64,000 bases of DNA from contig CAYGDP010000005.1 in assembly GCA_964348665.1 (NCBI GenBank), positions 144,854-208,853 of the forward strand, written 5' to 3'. Origin of the DNA: CAYGDP01 sp964348665 (GTDB taxonomy: Bacteria > Verrucomicrobiota > Verrucomicrobiia > Palsa-1439 > CAYGDP01). Both the position numbers and the translations under genes were made by a program. Below are positions 44,088-52,609 of this stretch, in pieces (within the stretch, counting starts at the first letter, position 1; each line of letters starts with the position of its first letter). The notes beneath the pieces are model-generated. The model did not search any database and was not told the DNA's origin. It was given only the letters and a program-made list of their open reading frames with translations.

Positions 44088-44632
44088 AAACGTATCGCTC
44101 AACAAATCGTGCCTACACACTCGTCGAGGTCATGGTCGCCATGGCGATCGGGATGGTGATTATGGGGGTCGTCCTGTCTTCCTACATCACTTCTTGGAAG
44201 GGATTCATCGAGATGGGACAACTGCAAAATGCCCATTCCGACGCCCGCTATGCGAACCAGATTTTTTCCCGCGAAATCCGCCAAGTGTATCAAGTCACCA
44301 CTTTTGCCGACACGGATATCACCGTTACGATCCCACTCACCTTTAAGGACAACGGCAACGTGGATACGACCAAGAGCGTGCGGTTTTACCTGGATGGGTG
44401 TGAATTGATTTGGGACGATGGTGGCACGGAAAAAAAATTGATCGAATCAACCAACTGCAACCTCCGCGGCGTGTCGGTTTTGTTATTTACTCTTTATGAC
44501 AGCGCGGACGCGGTGACAACAACCCTGTCACAAGCGAAAAGCATCAAGATGGAGTTGACTTTGGATTATAGCAATCAGACTCCTCCTCGGACTGATACAT
44601 CTTATAGTAAAGTTAAAATGCGGCTCAATTAG
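44084..44632 (+). CDS. PilW-like pseudopilin
   Basis: A 182-residue prepilin-like protein beginning at GTG 44084. The frame is open upstream but this start gives a 4-bp overlap with the previous stop and a short leader VKTYRSTNRA. The predicted cleavage is between Ala and Tyr (RA|YTLVEVMVAMAIG), not after the usual Gly; Glu5 is present. A segment FSREIRQVYQVTTF, then a domain of beta strands with RFYLDG, fits PilW/GspJ-class minor pilins. Confidence 0.83.
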   Translation: MKTYRSTNRAYTLVEVMVAMAIGMVIMGVVLSSYITSWKGFIEMGQLQNAHSDARYANQIFSREIRQVYQVTTFADTDITVTIPLTFKDNGNVDTTKSVRFYLDGCELIWDDGGTEKKLIESTNCNLRGVSVLLFTLYDSADAVTTTLSQAKSIKMELTLDYSNQTPPRTDTSYSKVKMRLN

Positions 44633-44649
44633 TTGACGGGAGGTGCGTC

Positions 44650-45990
44650 ATGAAGACAACTTTGTCAGACCGTTTTCAACGGTCCGTTCGGATTGCTCGC
44701 GCTGTTTCGCAGGCCAGTCGTCGTGCCAGTGTGTTGGTAGTTACGATTTTATCAATCGTGGTTCTCGGGTTGATCGTCGGAGGCTACTTGACCTCGGTCA
44801 ACGTGGATTATCGCCACGCGCACCGCCAGTGGCATTGGTTGCAAGCCCTCGAAGCCGCGGAGTCCGGATTGGAAATCGGAATTAGCCACGTCCAAGCCGG
44901 AGATTTTGCTGGTTGGGGTGGAATTCCTGATTTATTGGAGCCAGCAACGAATCCGTTGGATGTCACTGCTGTGGATGGAAAAGCATATGGAACAGTGGGG
45001 ATTACCGTATCCGGGTTGGTTTCTAACTCCGATTACCCAGTTGTACAAGCAACGGGGTATGTGACGACGCAGCCGGGGACTGTTGTGATCAAGCGTACCG
45101 CACGAGTCATCCTTGCCAAACAACACGCCGGCGCGATCAACGCCAAAAAAACCGTGGATTTTGCTGGTAATGATATCATGGTGGATAGCTACAAAGAGAG
45201 TGATGGAACCTACGCGAGCCAGGTTGACCCGATAACCGGATACGCAAACGATAACGGCGATGTGCTGGCGTTTTCGTCGGGTGAGGCGGTGATCAATGTC
45301 GGCAACAGCCAAGTCTGGGGAAATACCCAGACCGAATCGGGTGGTACGGTGGATGTCGGTCCCCTCGGGTCAGTGAGCGGGGAAGAGTGGGATGGATTGA
45401 TCGGAAACCTTAGCGATGTGACTCTTCCAGCAGGGTTTCCTGCGCTCGTGAACTTTCCAAATAACCCCAACACGATTACAATCGACGGAGCCGTAACACC
45501 CAAAGTTAGTTTCAATTCCGTTAGCATCGGGGGAAGTGTCAAAACGCTGATTATCAAAAACAAAGTCCAAGTCTATGTTGGGGGTGGCTTTAGTGTATTT
45601 GGTACTGGCCAAATTACAGTTCAGGCCGATAGCAACCTCGTGATGTATTGTGGCGGAAACGTAGCCATTTCAGGCAACGCAGTCGTGAATGAGACTGGAT
45701 CACCCAAAAATGTCAGTCTGTTCGGTCTCAATACTTCAACTAGTTGGAGCGTCAACGGCAATGGCACATGGAGCGGGATGATTTATGCGCCCAATGCCGA
45801 CCTGACCTACAACGGCGGAGGTATGGGTGGAGGCGATGCCTACGGCGTGATCGGCGCCAATTCAGTCAAGTTCAACGGCACAACCAAGCTTCACTGGGAA
45901 GAAACCATGGATATCGGCGCCATCATGTTCGAGTTCCCGTATCGAATCAATTCATGGCAGGAGATTCTGCCACCCGTGGATACTCCATGA
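44650..45990 (+). CDS. Large PilX-like pilus-associated protein
   Basis: A 446-residue protein. The N-terminal hydrophobic helix (RASVLVVTILSIVVLGLIVGGYL, about residues 27-49) and ALEAAESGLEIGI match the PilX N-terminal family, which lacks Glu5. The C-terminal half is a repetitive beta-rich domain (SIGGSVKTLIIKNKVQVYVGG, GNVAISGNAVVNE, WSVNGNGTWSGMIYAPNADL, FHWEE-like LHWEETM) resembling the DUF7305 region found in pilus-tip or adhesin-type PilX proteins. GGGAGG precedes the ATG. It is closely related to the next gene at 46226. Confidence 0.8.
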   Translation: MKTTLSDRFQRSVRIARAVSQASRRASVLVVTILSIVVLGLIVGGYLTSVNVDYRHAHRQWHWLQALEAAESGLEIGISHVQAGDFAGWGGIPDLLEPATNPLDVTAVDGKAYGTVGITVSGLVSNSDYPVVQATGYVTTQPGTVVIKRTARVILAKQHAGAINAKKTVDFAGNDIMVDSYKESDGTYASQVDPITGYANDNGDVLAFSSGEAVINVGNSQVWGNTQTESGGTVDVGPLGSVSGEEWDGLIGNLSDVTLPAGFPALVNFPNNPNTITIDGAVTPKVSFNSVSIGGSVKTLIIKNKVQVYVGGGFSVFGTGQITVQADSNLVMYCGGNVAISGNAVVNETGSPKNVSLFGLNTSTSWSVNGNGTWSGMIYAPNADLTYNGGGMGGGDAYGVIGANSVKFNGTTKLHWEETMDIGAIMFEFPYRINSWQEILPPVDTP

Positions 45991-46079
45991 TGGCCATTGG
46001 CGATGCAAAAACTGGCTCCACAAGTCTTTGAGTCGAGTCGTGTGGTAGCATAACTCAACCTGACAAACGCTGCGCCGAA

Positions 46080-46096
46080 TTGGCGCAGGACTTGCT
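46080..46096 (+). promoter_or_regulatory. Possible sigma-54 promoter before second PilX-like gene
   Basis: TTGGCGCAGGACTTGCT differs from the TTGGCAC-N5-TTGCT consensus at one fixed base. It also forms the right arm of a hairpin CTGCGCC-GAATT-GGCGCAG that may instead end the previous transcript. The predicted leader would be about 120 nt. Confidence 0.45.
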
Positions 46097-46138
46097 ACGT
46101 AAAACCCATCAGAAAAAGATGGGATTGCTTATGAAAAT

Positions 46139-46176
46139 AATGTCAAGATATATTTTTTTACTGCTGTCTTGACATT
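46139..46176. repeat. Perfect 10-bp inverted repeat before second PilX-like gene
   Basis: AATGTCAAGA (46139-46148) and TCTTGACATT (46167-46176) are exact inverse copies separated by 18 bases. The right arm contains TTGACA, so it could be an operator over a promoter or a leader hairpin. ATGTCAA also occurs upstream of the first pilin at 37800. Confidence 0.7.
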
Positions 46177-46225
46177 CGTTTGCCCTAGGTGTAATCGTCA
46201 AGTCAAACAACAGAAAGGGATTGGC

Positions 46226-47767
46226 ATGAAAATGATCAAATTATTGCGTCGTCGGACCGGCAGCGTTCTCGTTGTTACTATTCTTAGCATCACCGTCCTC
46301 GGCCTACTCGTCGGCGGTTATCTTCAGGCTGTTACGGTGGATTATCGTCTCGCCCATCGCCAGTGGCGCTGGAGCCAAGCCCTTAGCGTTGCCGAGGCCG
46401 GCCTCGAAATCGGCATCGCCCACGCGCAAGCAGAGGATTTTGCCGGTTGGTCGGCGGATTTGTTGACAGGCACCTACACACCGACAACCAATCCCGTCTC
46501 GATTACCGATCCCTCTGGGGCGACAATTGGAACAGTTGGCATTTACGTCACCAATTATTTTCCGGGCACACTCGAGCCGATTACCGTTGAGGCAACTGGC
46601 TACGTTACCGTGCAACCGGGAGACCAGACCGTCAAGCGCACTGCCAAAGTGATTCTCCGCAAAAACACCAGCGCTGCGCTAAACTCCAACACCTCAATTA
46701 CGTTTGTTGGCAACAATGTGCTGGTGGATAGTTACCTTCTTGCCGATGGCAGCTACTCGAGCCAGGTGGGACCGGATGGGTATGCCAACGACAACGCGGA
46801 TGCCTTTGCATTTTCCGACGAAATACCCGCGGTCGACGTTGGCAATAGTGAGTTGTGGGGCGGCGCGCAAACGGAATCGAATGGCACCATTGAAATTGGT
46901 GAGAATGGTGGGATCAGCGGAGAGCAGGATAACGATTTGGCTGGTGAAATGGATCCGGTTGATATTCCGGCAGGTTTTCCCGCGGTGAGTTCGTTCACAT
47001 TCACCGACGGCGGATCGCTGTCTGGCGGAGCAGGTGTTACTTCAGGTAGCTTTTCGAGCACGACCTCGTCCAGTAGTTCGGGAGTGCAAGATGGCAGTCT
47101 AAATCCACAATCAGTTCCTCCTGCCGGAGCTGGTGGAGGTCCTCCTGTCGTGGTAGGTCCAGCGCCTACCGAGATGACTTTGGTTGGGTCGGCTACTTCC
47201 ACACCTTCGAAATTTCATTTCGACGCGATTTCGCTAAGTGGCAACCAGACCCTCAATGTTACAGGGTACGCTCAAATTCAAATCGATGGCGCGTTGTCCA
47301 TCACGGGTAACGCGAAAATCCAGCTCGCTTCCGGTAGCAATGTGGAATTCTACATTGCTGGAAATGTAAGCATTGCTGGCAATGGTATGGACAATGGCAA
47401 CGCTGATCCAACCAAGCTCTCGCTCTATGGCACCAGCACCAGCCCCGGCGCGACAGATTGGAATGTTAGCGGGAACGGAACGTGGGCAGGGAAAATTTAT
47501 GCGCCCAATTCTGATCTTGATTTCAACGGCGGTGGCACGCCATCCGATTGTGATGCCTACGGCGTCATCGGCGCTTATAGCATCAATTTCAACGGTAATA
47601 CCGCGTTTCATTGGGAAGAAACAATGGTGATCGATGAGATTACTTTTACCTATCCGTACTCGGTAAAAGCATGGCAAGAGCTTGATCCCACTCCATCCGT
47701 GCCGAATCCAAGCGACGTGTTGGCGACGGAAAGCGTTGGCGAAGTCAGTTACGAATATCTCTATTAG
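46226..47767 (+). CDS. Large PilX-like pilus-associated protein, paralogue
   Basis: A 513-residue protein parallel to the 446-residue protein upstream: TGSVLVVTILSITVLGLLVGGYL start, HRQWRWSQALSVAEAGLEIGI, ANDNADAF, and the same C-terminal beta-rich domain (DWNVSGNGTWAGKIYAPNSD, AYGVIGAYSINFNGN, FHWEETM). It differs by a roughly 60-residue Ser/Gly/Thr/Pro-rich insertion (about residues 270-320) that looks like a flexible linker. ATG 46226 was chosen because upstream codons (from 46169) are not family-like and AGAAAGG lies before it. It ends 9 bp from the convergent activator gene. Confidence 0.8.
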   Translation: MKMIKLLRRRTGSVLVVTILSITVLGLLVGGYLQAVTVDYRLAHRQWRWSQALSVAEAGLEIGIAHAQAEDFAGWSADLLTGTYTPTTNPVSITDPSGATIGTVGIYVTNYFPGTLEPITVEATGYVTVQPGDQTVKRTAKVILRKNTSAALNSNTSITFVGNNVLVDSYLLADGSYSSQVGPDGYANDNADAFAFSDEIPAVDVGNSELWGGAQTESNGTIEIGENGGISGEQDNDLAGEMDPVDIPAGFPAVSSFTFTDGGSLSGGAGVTSGSFSSTTSSSSSGVQDGSLNPQSVPPAGAGGGPPVVVGPAPTEMTLVGSATSTPSKFHFDAISLSGNQTLNVTGYAQIQIDGALSITGNAKIQLASGSNVEFYIAGNVSIAGNGMDNGNADPTKLSLYGTSTSPGATDWNVSGNGTWAGKIYAPNSDLDFNGGGTPSDCDAYGVIGAYSINFNGNTAFHWEETMVIDEITFTYPYSVKAWQELDPTPSVPNPSDVLATESVGEVSYEYLY

Positions 47768-47776
47768 TAACGGCCA

Positions 47777-49207
47777 TCACTTTACCTGCAACTGGCGTTG
47801 GATCCCAAATTTCGCGATCCGTTTTCGCAGGGTTGCCCGTGTGATCCCCAACAGTTTGGCTGTCTGTACTTGATTTCCTCCCGTTTCATCCAGCGTCCGA
47901 ACGATTAGTTCTCGCTCCACTGCTGCCATGAGTTTCCATTTCGGATCGTTTCGCGCCGCCCGATACAGCGTTGCTATGGCTTCACCGACCTTGTCGCTCG
48001 CGGGGGGGGGCGTTGCTTCGCGCATGATGATCGTTGTGCCTCCACTGATCTCTCGCGGTAAATCGCCCGCCAACACAACGTCTGTTTTGGCAACTACAGC
48101 CGCGTGTTGCAGCGCATTTTCCAGTTCGCGCACGTTTCCCGGCCAATGGTATGTCTGCAAACGGTCGATCGCCTGCGGCGAAATGCTGGCCACGCGTCCC
48201 AAACCCTCTTTGCGCTGTCTCTGCAAAAAATAATCCGCTAAAATCGGCACGTCATCACGGCGTTCTCGCAACGACGGCAGCCGGATTCGAACGACATTTA
48301 ACCGATAATAAAGGTCTTCGCGAAATAGCCGGGCTGCCACTTGTTTTTCCAAATCCTTGTTTGTCGCCGTAATGAGACGGACATCGGTTTTGAGAGTCTC
48401 GCGACCGCCCACTCGTTCGAACGTGCCCTCTTGTAACACTCGCAGAATCTTCGCCTGCGTGGCATAGGTCATGTCGCCGATTTCATCCAGAAAAATTGTT
48501 CCCCCATCGCACTGCTCGAACCGGCCGATATGCCGCGCCAATGCCCCTGTAAATGCGCCTTTTTCGTGGCCGAATAGCTCGCTCTCCAGCAATTGCTCCG
48601 GGATTGCCGCGCAGTTCACCGCCAAAAACGCCTTTCCTGCCCTATGACTGTGATGGTATATCGCTCGCGCAACTAGTTCTTTGCCCGTCCCGCTTTCTCC
48701 CACCACTAGCACCGTTGTGTCTGTCGGCGCCACCTGGCCGATCAACTTGTAAACTTCCTGCATCGGCTCGCTCTTGCCCACGATGCCCTGCTCGTATTCT
48801 TCCTTGGATAACAACGGTTCGTAGCTGACCCGCTGCCGCATTGCGCGTGCCGCTTCGAGCGCCGCTTCGATGCGTGCCGGCCATTTTAGGTCCTCCATTC
48901 CTTTGGGCAAATAATCGTACGCGCCGTTCTTGGTTGCTTCGATCGCTTGTTGGGTCGTAACCATATCGGTCACCACGAGCACCAGCAATTTTGGGTCGAG
49001 TTCGCGCATTGTGCGCAGCAATTCCAACCCACTCTCCCCGCCGATGAACATATTCATCAATACCAAATCCGGCTTTTCCTGCTTGAGCAATTGAAGCGCC
49101 TCCTCGCTCGTCGTGGCGGAAAGCAGGCGGGACGGGTGATCGGTCCCGATCCGGGCCGTCCACCGCTTCAAGTCGGCTGCATCGTCAACGATGAGTAGCT
49201 TTTCCAT
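47777..49207 (-). CDS. Sigma-54 activator with degenerate receiver domain
   Basis: A 476-residue NtrC-type activator. The receiver (1-120) keeps the acidic pair D8/D9 and the conserved Lys (YLPKGM), but the phosphoacceptor is Asn52 (LVLMNMFIGG); the other activator in this window has Asp at the same residue number. The AAA+ domain is complete: GESGTGKELVAR, GAFTGA, GGTIFLDEIGD. The Fis-type HTH is NQVQTAKLLGITRATLRKR. ATG 49207 begins the receiver; the frame extends upstream without homology. Convergent with the pilus locus, it is a plausible regulator of the sigma-54 pilin promoter. Confidence 0.92.
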   Translation of the reverse strand: MEKLLIVDDAADLKRWTARIGTDHPSRLLSATTSEEALQLLKQEKPDLVLMNMFIGGESGLELLRTMRELDPKLLVLVVTDMVTTQQAIEATKNGAYDYLPKGMEDLKWPARIEAALEAARAMRQRVSYEPLLSKEEYEQGIVGKSEPMQEVYKLIGQVAPTDTTVLVVGESGTGKELVARAIYHHSHRAGKAFLAVNCAAIPEQLLESELFGHEKGAFTGALARHIGRFEQCDGGTIFLDEIGDMTYATQAKILRVLQEGTFERVGGRETLKTDVRLITATNKDLEKQVAARLFREDLYYRLNVVRIRLPSLRERRDDVPILADYFLQRQRKEGLGRVASISPQAIDRLQTYHWPGNVRELENALQHAAVVAKTDVVLAGDLPREISGGTTIIMREATPPPASDKVGEAIATLYRAARNDPKWKLMAAVERELIVRTLDETGGNQVQTAKLLGITRATLRKRIAKFGIQRQLQVK

Positions 49208-49252
49208 CGAAAGAAGGCTACTGTATAGGGCAAACTTTGCCGCCTGACAATT

Positions 49253-50383
49253 ATGAATATTCTGCTCTGGTCCCTGCCTCTGTTTCAGGTTCGGGGAATC
49301 ACTATTCGCGCACATGCCACGTTCCCGTTGCTCCTGCTTTGGTTCGCGTCAGCCGGATATAACAGCGACGGATGGTTGGGGGCGTCCTGGGCTGTCGGGC
49401 TGGTTGGGGCGGTTTTTACCTGCGTCGTGCTTCATGAGCTTGGTCATTGCCTTGTCGCCCAACGATATGGCGTGGCTGTGCATGACATAATCCTCCTTCC
49501 CATCGGTGGCGTCGCCAGCCTGCGCACGATCCCCGAGGAACCGGAAAAGGAATTGGCCATTACGATTGCGGGTCCACTTGTCAACGCGATCATCGCCACG
49601 TTGTTGTTGTTGATTGGCATCCTGTATCCATGGGTGTTTCCAGATCCCCATCCGGATGTGCTGGGCAATCGCTTTCCCAACACGGTCGCCGAATTAGGCG
49701 GTTGGATTCTCCTAGCCAATGTCGTCATGATCGTCTTCAACCTGATCCCCGCCTTTCCGATGGATGGTGGACGCATATTTCGGGCGTTGTTGGTTCGTTG
49801 GCTTGGCTACGTTGGCGCCACCCGGGTCGCAAGTTATACCAGCCAGGTGATCGGCGTGTTCTTTGGCGCTTTGGGGGTTCTGGAATTGGATCAATTCGGG
49901 ATGCAAGCCTTCTTGTTGTGCGTCATCGGCATGCTGCTTTTCTTTACGGCCCGCGCCGAACGCAACATGGTCCGGATCCGGAGTGTTCTCCGAGGCGCAA
50001 CTGTTTCCGATGTGATGGGAAAAGAGTTCGTCTCGTTTTCTCCCAGCGACCGTATCGGCGTTTGCTGGGAAAAGATCGTCCGCACCAGTCAGGAGGATTT
50101 TCCCGTTCTTTATGACGATGAACTCCGGGGCGTCCTTGAAGGGCAACGGTTGCAGGATGCATTTCGCCAAAACGATGCCGATGCCCTCGTCGGTGACGTC
50201 ATGACAACCTCGTTCCCAACGCTGGCGCCCGATGCCAATCTTGCCGACGCCTACAGCCTCATGCAGAACGAGCAGTGGAGTGGTGTCCCGGTTTTATCGA
50301 GCGGCGAATTGATCGGCTGGCTAACGCGGGATAATATCCACCGCTACTGCGATTTTCCCCGAGGTTCTGCCGCCGGTAATTGA
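49253..50383 (+). CDS. Site-2-protease-family (M50) metalloprotease with CBS domains
   Basis: A 376-residue membrane protease. HELGH (about residue 62, zinc site with catalytic Glu) and NLIPAFPMDGGR (about 163-174, third zinc ligand) are in separate membrane helices; about six helices occupy residues 15-230. A pair of CBS domains follows (about 248-365; VSDVMGKEFVSFSP, VGDVMTTSFPTLAPD). This is the SpoIVFB-like soluble-CBS subgroup, which may sense nucleotides and cut membrane-bound regulators. Its 3' end overlaps the convergent nucleotidyltransferase gene by 40 bp. Confidence 0.92.
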   Translation: MNILLWSLPLFQVRGITIRAHATFPLLLLWFASAGYNSDGWLGASWAVGLVGAVFTCVVLHELGHCLVAQRYGVAVHDIILLPIGGVASLRTIPEEPEKELAITIAGPLVNAIIATLLLLIGILYPWVFPDPHPDVLGNRFPNTVAELGGWILLANVVMIVFNLIPAFPMDGGRIFRALLVRWLGYVGATRVASYTSQVIGVFFGALGVLELDQFGMQAFLLCVIGMLLFFTARAERNMVRIRSVLRGATVSDVMGKEFVSFSPSDRIGVCWEKIVRTSQEDFPVLYDDELRGVLEGQRLQDAFRQNDADALVGDVMTTSFPTLAPDANLADAYSLMQNEQWSGVPVLSSGELIGWLTRDNIHRYCDFPRGSAAGN

Positions 50384-51702
50384 CGTTTGGCCGACGCAGG
50401 CCGGTGTTTTCGAGCGTGAGCGAGCGCCTGTGCGCGGGTTAGAATTTTTTCACTCAACTGCAATTCCTCAATTCGCTTCAGGGCGCGCCCCAGCGCTGGG
50501 CCTTCCTTGTACCCCATCCCGAGTAGATCATGGCCGTTGACCAAAGGCTTTGGCTTGGCTTGCTCGATAGTAATTTCCTTCGTCGCCTTCTGTAGAAACT
50601 CGAAATTATCTAGCTTCCGATGGCTCGAGAGACAATCCGCCCGATGCAATTCCATCTCTTCAACGAACGTCGGGCGCGCCAAGAGCCGTTTGAGCGTCGC
50701 TTTCCGCATCTTCTTCACGTCCTTAAAAACCATGTGATTCGCCACGCACGCTAGGATCGCATCCCGCTGGCGATTCGGAAATTTGAGCCGGCGCAGGATC
50801 TTGTCGCTCATCTCCGTTCCCACGCGGTCGTGCTCGTGAAACCGGATCCGGTCCATTGCGCGCTGGAATGTCGGCGGCTTGCCGACGTCGTGCAGTAAGG
50901 CTGCGTACGCAAGTGTCGCCGACGGTTTCTGCAGTTGCTCCAGAACCAATCGTGTGTGGACATATACATCACCTTCCGGATGAAACTGGGGCGGTTGTTC
51001 CACGCCTTTCATCGCCGATATTTCAGGCAATATGATCTCCAGTAATCCACTCTGGTCCAGCAAATCCAGCCCTCGTCCTGGATTACCTCCTGTCAGTGTT
51101 TTAGTCAGTTCTCCGCGGATTCGCTCCGCGCTGACCGTTTGAATCTCCGCCGCCATCGAGCGGACAGCCTCCCATGTCGCCGGGTCGATCTCGAATCCAA
51201 GCGTGCTGGCAAACCGCACGCAGCGTAGCAACCGCAGTTTGTCCTCCGCGAATCGTTGCGCCGGATTTCCGATCGTGCGAATCAATTGCTTCGCAAGATC
51301 CTCCTGGCCATGTACGTAATCCAACACCCGGTTTTCCACCGGATCAAAAAATAATCCGTTGATGGTGAAATCGCGCCGTTGCGCGTCCGCCTCGGCGTCC
51401 GCAAACGCCACCGAGGACGGTCTCCGACCGTCCTGATAGTCTCCCTCGGTGCGAAACGTGGCGACCTCGAATCGCTGTCGCCCTTCGATCACGAGGATCA
51501 CCCCGAATTGTTTTCCCACGGGCACCGTGCGCGGGAAAATCGCTTGTACCTGTTCCGGTCGCGCGCTCGTCGCGATGTCATAATCGTTTGGCGCCACGCT
51601 ACGCAGCATGTCGCGCACGCATCCGCCGGCGAAGACCGCTTTGTGTCCCGCCTTGTGTAGTTTGCGAACGATCCGTTCCGCGAATTGTCGCTTGTTTTCC
51701 AC
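50344..51702 (-). CDS. CCA-adding-type tRNA nucleotidyltransferase / poly(A) polymerase
   Basis: A 452-residue class-II nucleotidyltransferase. The catalytic head holds AVFAGGCVRDMLR and NDYDIATSA (DxD metal site), then RRDFTINGLFFDP, and the neck motif RFAEDKLRLLRCVRFASTLGFEI. An HD domain (LLHDVGKP, about residue 272) follows, as in bacterial CCA-adding enzymes and poly(A) polymerases; the two activities cannot be separated by sight. One tRNA in the window already encodes CCA, so a repair role is likely for it. It ends within the M50 gene on the opposite strand. Confidence 0.9.
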   Translation of the reverse strand: MENKRQFAERIVRKLHKAGHKAVFAGGCVRDMLRSVAPNDYDIATSARPEQVQAIFPRTVPVGKQFGVILVIEGRQRFEVATFRTEGDYQDGRRPSSVAFADAEADAQRRDFTINGLFFDPVENRVLDYVHGQEDLAKQLIRTIGNPAQRFAEDKLRLLRCVRFASTLGFEIDPATWEAVRSMAAEIQTVSAERIRGELTKTLTGGNPGRGLDLLDQSGLLEIILPEISAMKGVEQPPQFHPEGDVYVHTRLVLEQLQKPSATLAYAALLHDVGKPPTFQRAMDRIRFHEHDRVGTEMSDKILRRLKFPNRQRDAILACVANHMVFKDVKKMRKATLKRLLARPTFVEEMELHRADCLSSHRKLDNFEFLQKATKEITIEQAKPKPLVNGHDLLGMGYKEGPALGRALKRIEELQLSEKILTRAQALAHARKHRPASAKRQLPAAEPRGKSQ

Positions 51703-51746
51703 ACGCCAACTATATAGGTTGATGGCGTAAAAACAAGCGAGGGCCT

Positions 51747-52568
51747 ATGTTTATTTTAACAGGATTTGGCGACGAAATATCTCCCGACCTCGACGAACAA
51801 CTCCGCGTGCTCGGCAGCGAAGGAATTCGCCATCTCGAATTTCGAGGCGCCTGGGACAAAAACATTACCAAACTCGACGACACCGAGCTTGCCAAGGCGC
51901 GCGATCTCCTGAAGAAACACGGCGCGCACGTGTCCGCCATCGGCTCACCCATCGGCAAAGTGAAAATAAACGAGGATTTCGAGGCGCACTTCAAGCTCTT
52001 CGAACATTGTCTCGATCTGGCCGATTACTTCGAGACCCCGTTCATCCGCCTGTTTTCCTACTATCCATCGGACGGAAAAAAAATTGCGGACGACCGCGAT
52101 GAGGTCATGCGCCGGATGAAACGGAAGGCCGACGCCGCAGCCAAACGTGGCAAGGTGTTGCTCCATGAAAACGAGCACGCGATCTACGGCGAATCCGCCG
52201 ATCACTGCCTCGATTTGCACAAGAGCGTGCCATCGCTCCATTTGCGCGCGACGTTCGACTTTGCCAATTTCGTTATCGACGGCGAAGATCCGAAACGCGC
52301 ATTCCAGCTTCTCCGTCCTTACATTGCCTACATCCACATCAAGGATGCCAAGCGCGACAAACAAATCGTTCCAGCCGGGGAAGGGGACGGTCATATCGCC
52401 GAAATTCTGGCCGAGCTCGACAAGGACAATCGCGATTACTTCCTCTCGCTCGAACCCCATCTCTCGTTTGCCGGCTCGATGTACGGCAGGAGCGGCCCCG
52501 AACTCTTCATCCACGCCATCCGTTCCCTCAAAATAATCCTCGATGGAATCGGCGCGAAATGGAGGTAG
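51747..52568 (+). CDS. Sugar phosphate isomerase/epimerase (AP-endonuclease-2 TIM barrel)
   Basis: A 273-residue cytoplasmic TIM-barrel protein. Metal-ligand patterns typical of the family appear: LHENEHAIYG (Glu), RATFDFANFVIDG (Asp), YIHIKDAKR (His/Lys/Asp), then YFLSLEPHL (Glu). The substrate cannot be named; many relatives handle inositol, hydroxypyruvate or keto-sugars. It is divergent from the nucleotidyltransferase gene with a 44-bp gap that must contain both promoters, and appears monocistronic. Confidence 0.85.
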   Translation: MFILTGFGDEISPDLDEQLRVLGSEGIRHLEFRGAWDKNITKLDDTELAKARDLLKKHGAHVSAIGSPIGKVKINEDFEAHFKLFEHCLDLADYFETPFIRLFSYYPSDGKKIADDRDEVMRRMKRKADAAAKRGKVLLHENEHAIYGESADHCLDLHKSVPSLHLRATFDFANFVIDGEDPKRAFQLLRPYIAYIHIKDAKRDKQIVPAGEGDGHIAEILAELDKDNRDYFLSLEPHLSFAGSMYGRSGPELFIHAIRSLKIILDGIGAKWR

Positions 52569-52609
52569 ATGTGCTTACTTCTCCGAGCGACCAATTACAC
52601 AAAACGCGA

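Noticed and set aside
46013..46225. Possible small RNA or CRISPR-like repeat between the PilX-like genes
   Set aside because: Only one hairpin and one inverted repeat are present, with no regular repeat-spacer spacing; it is better read as regulatory DNA.
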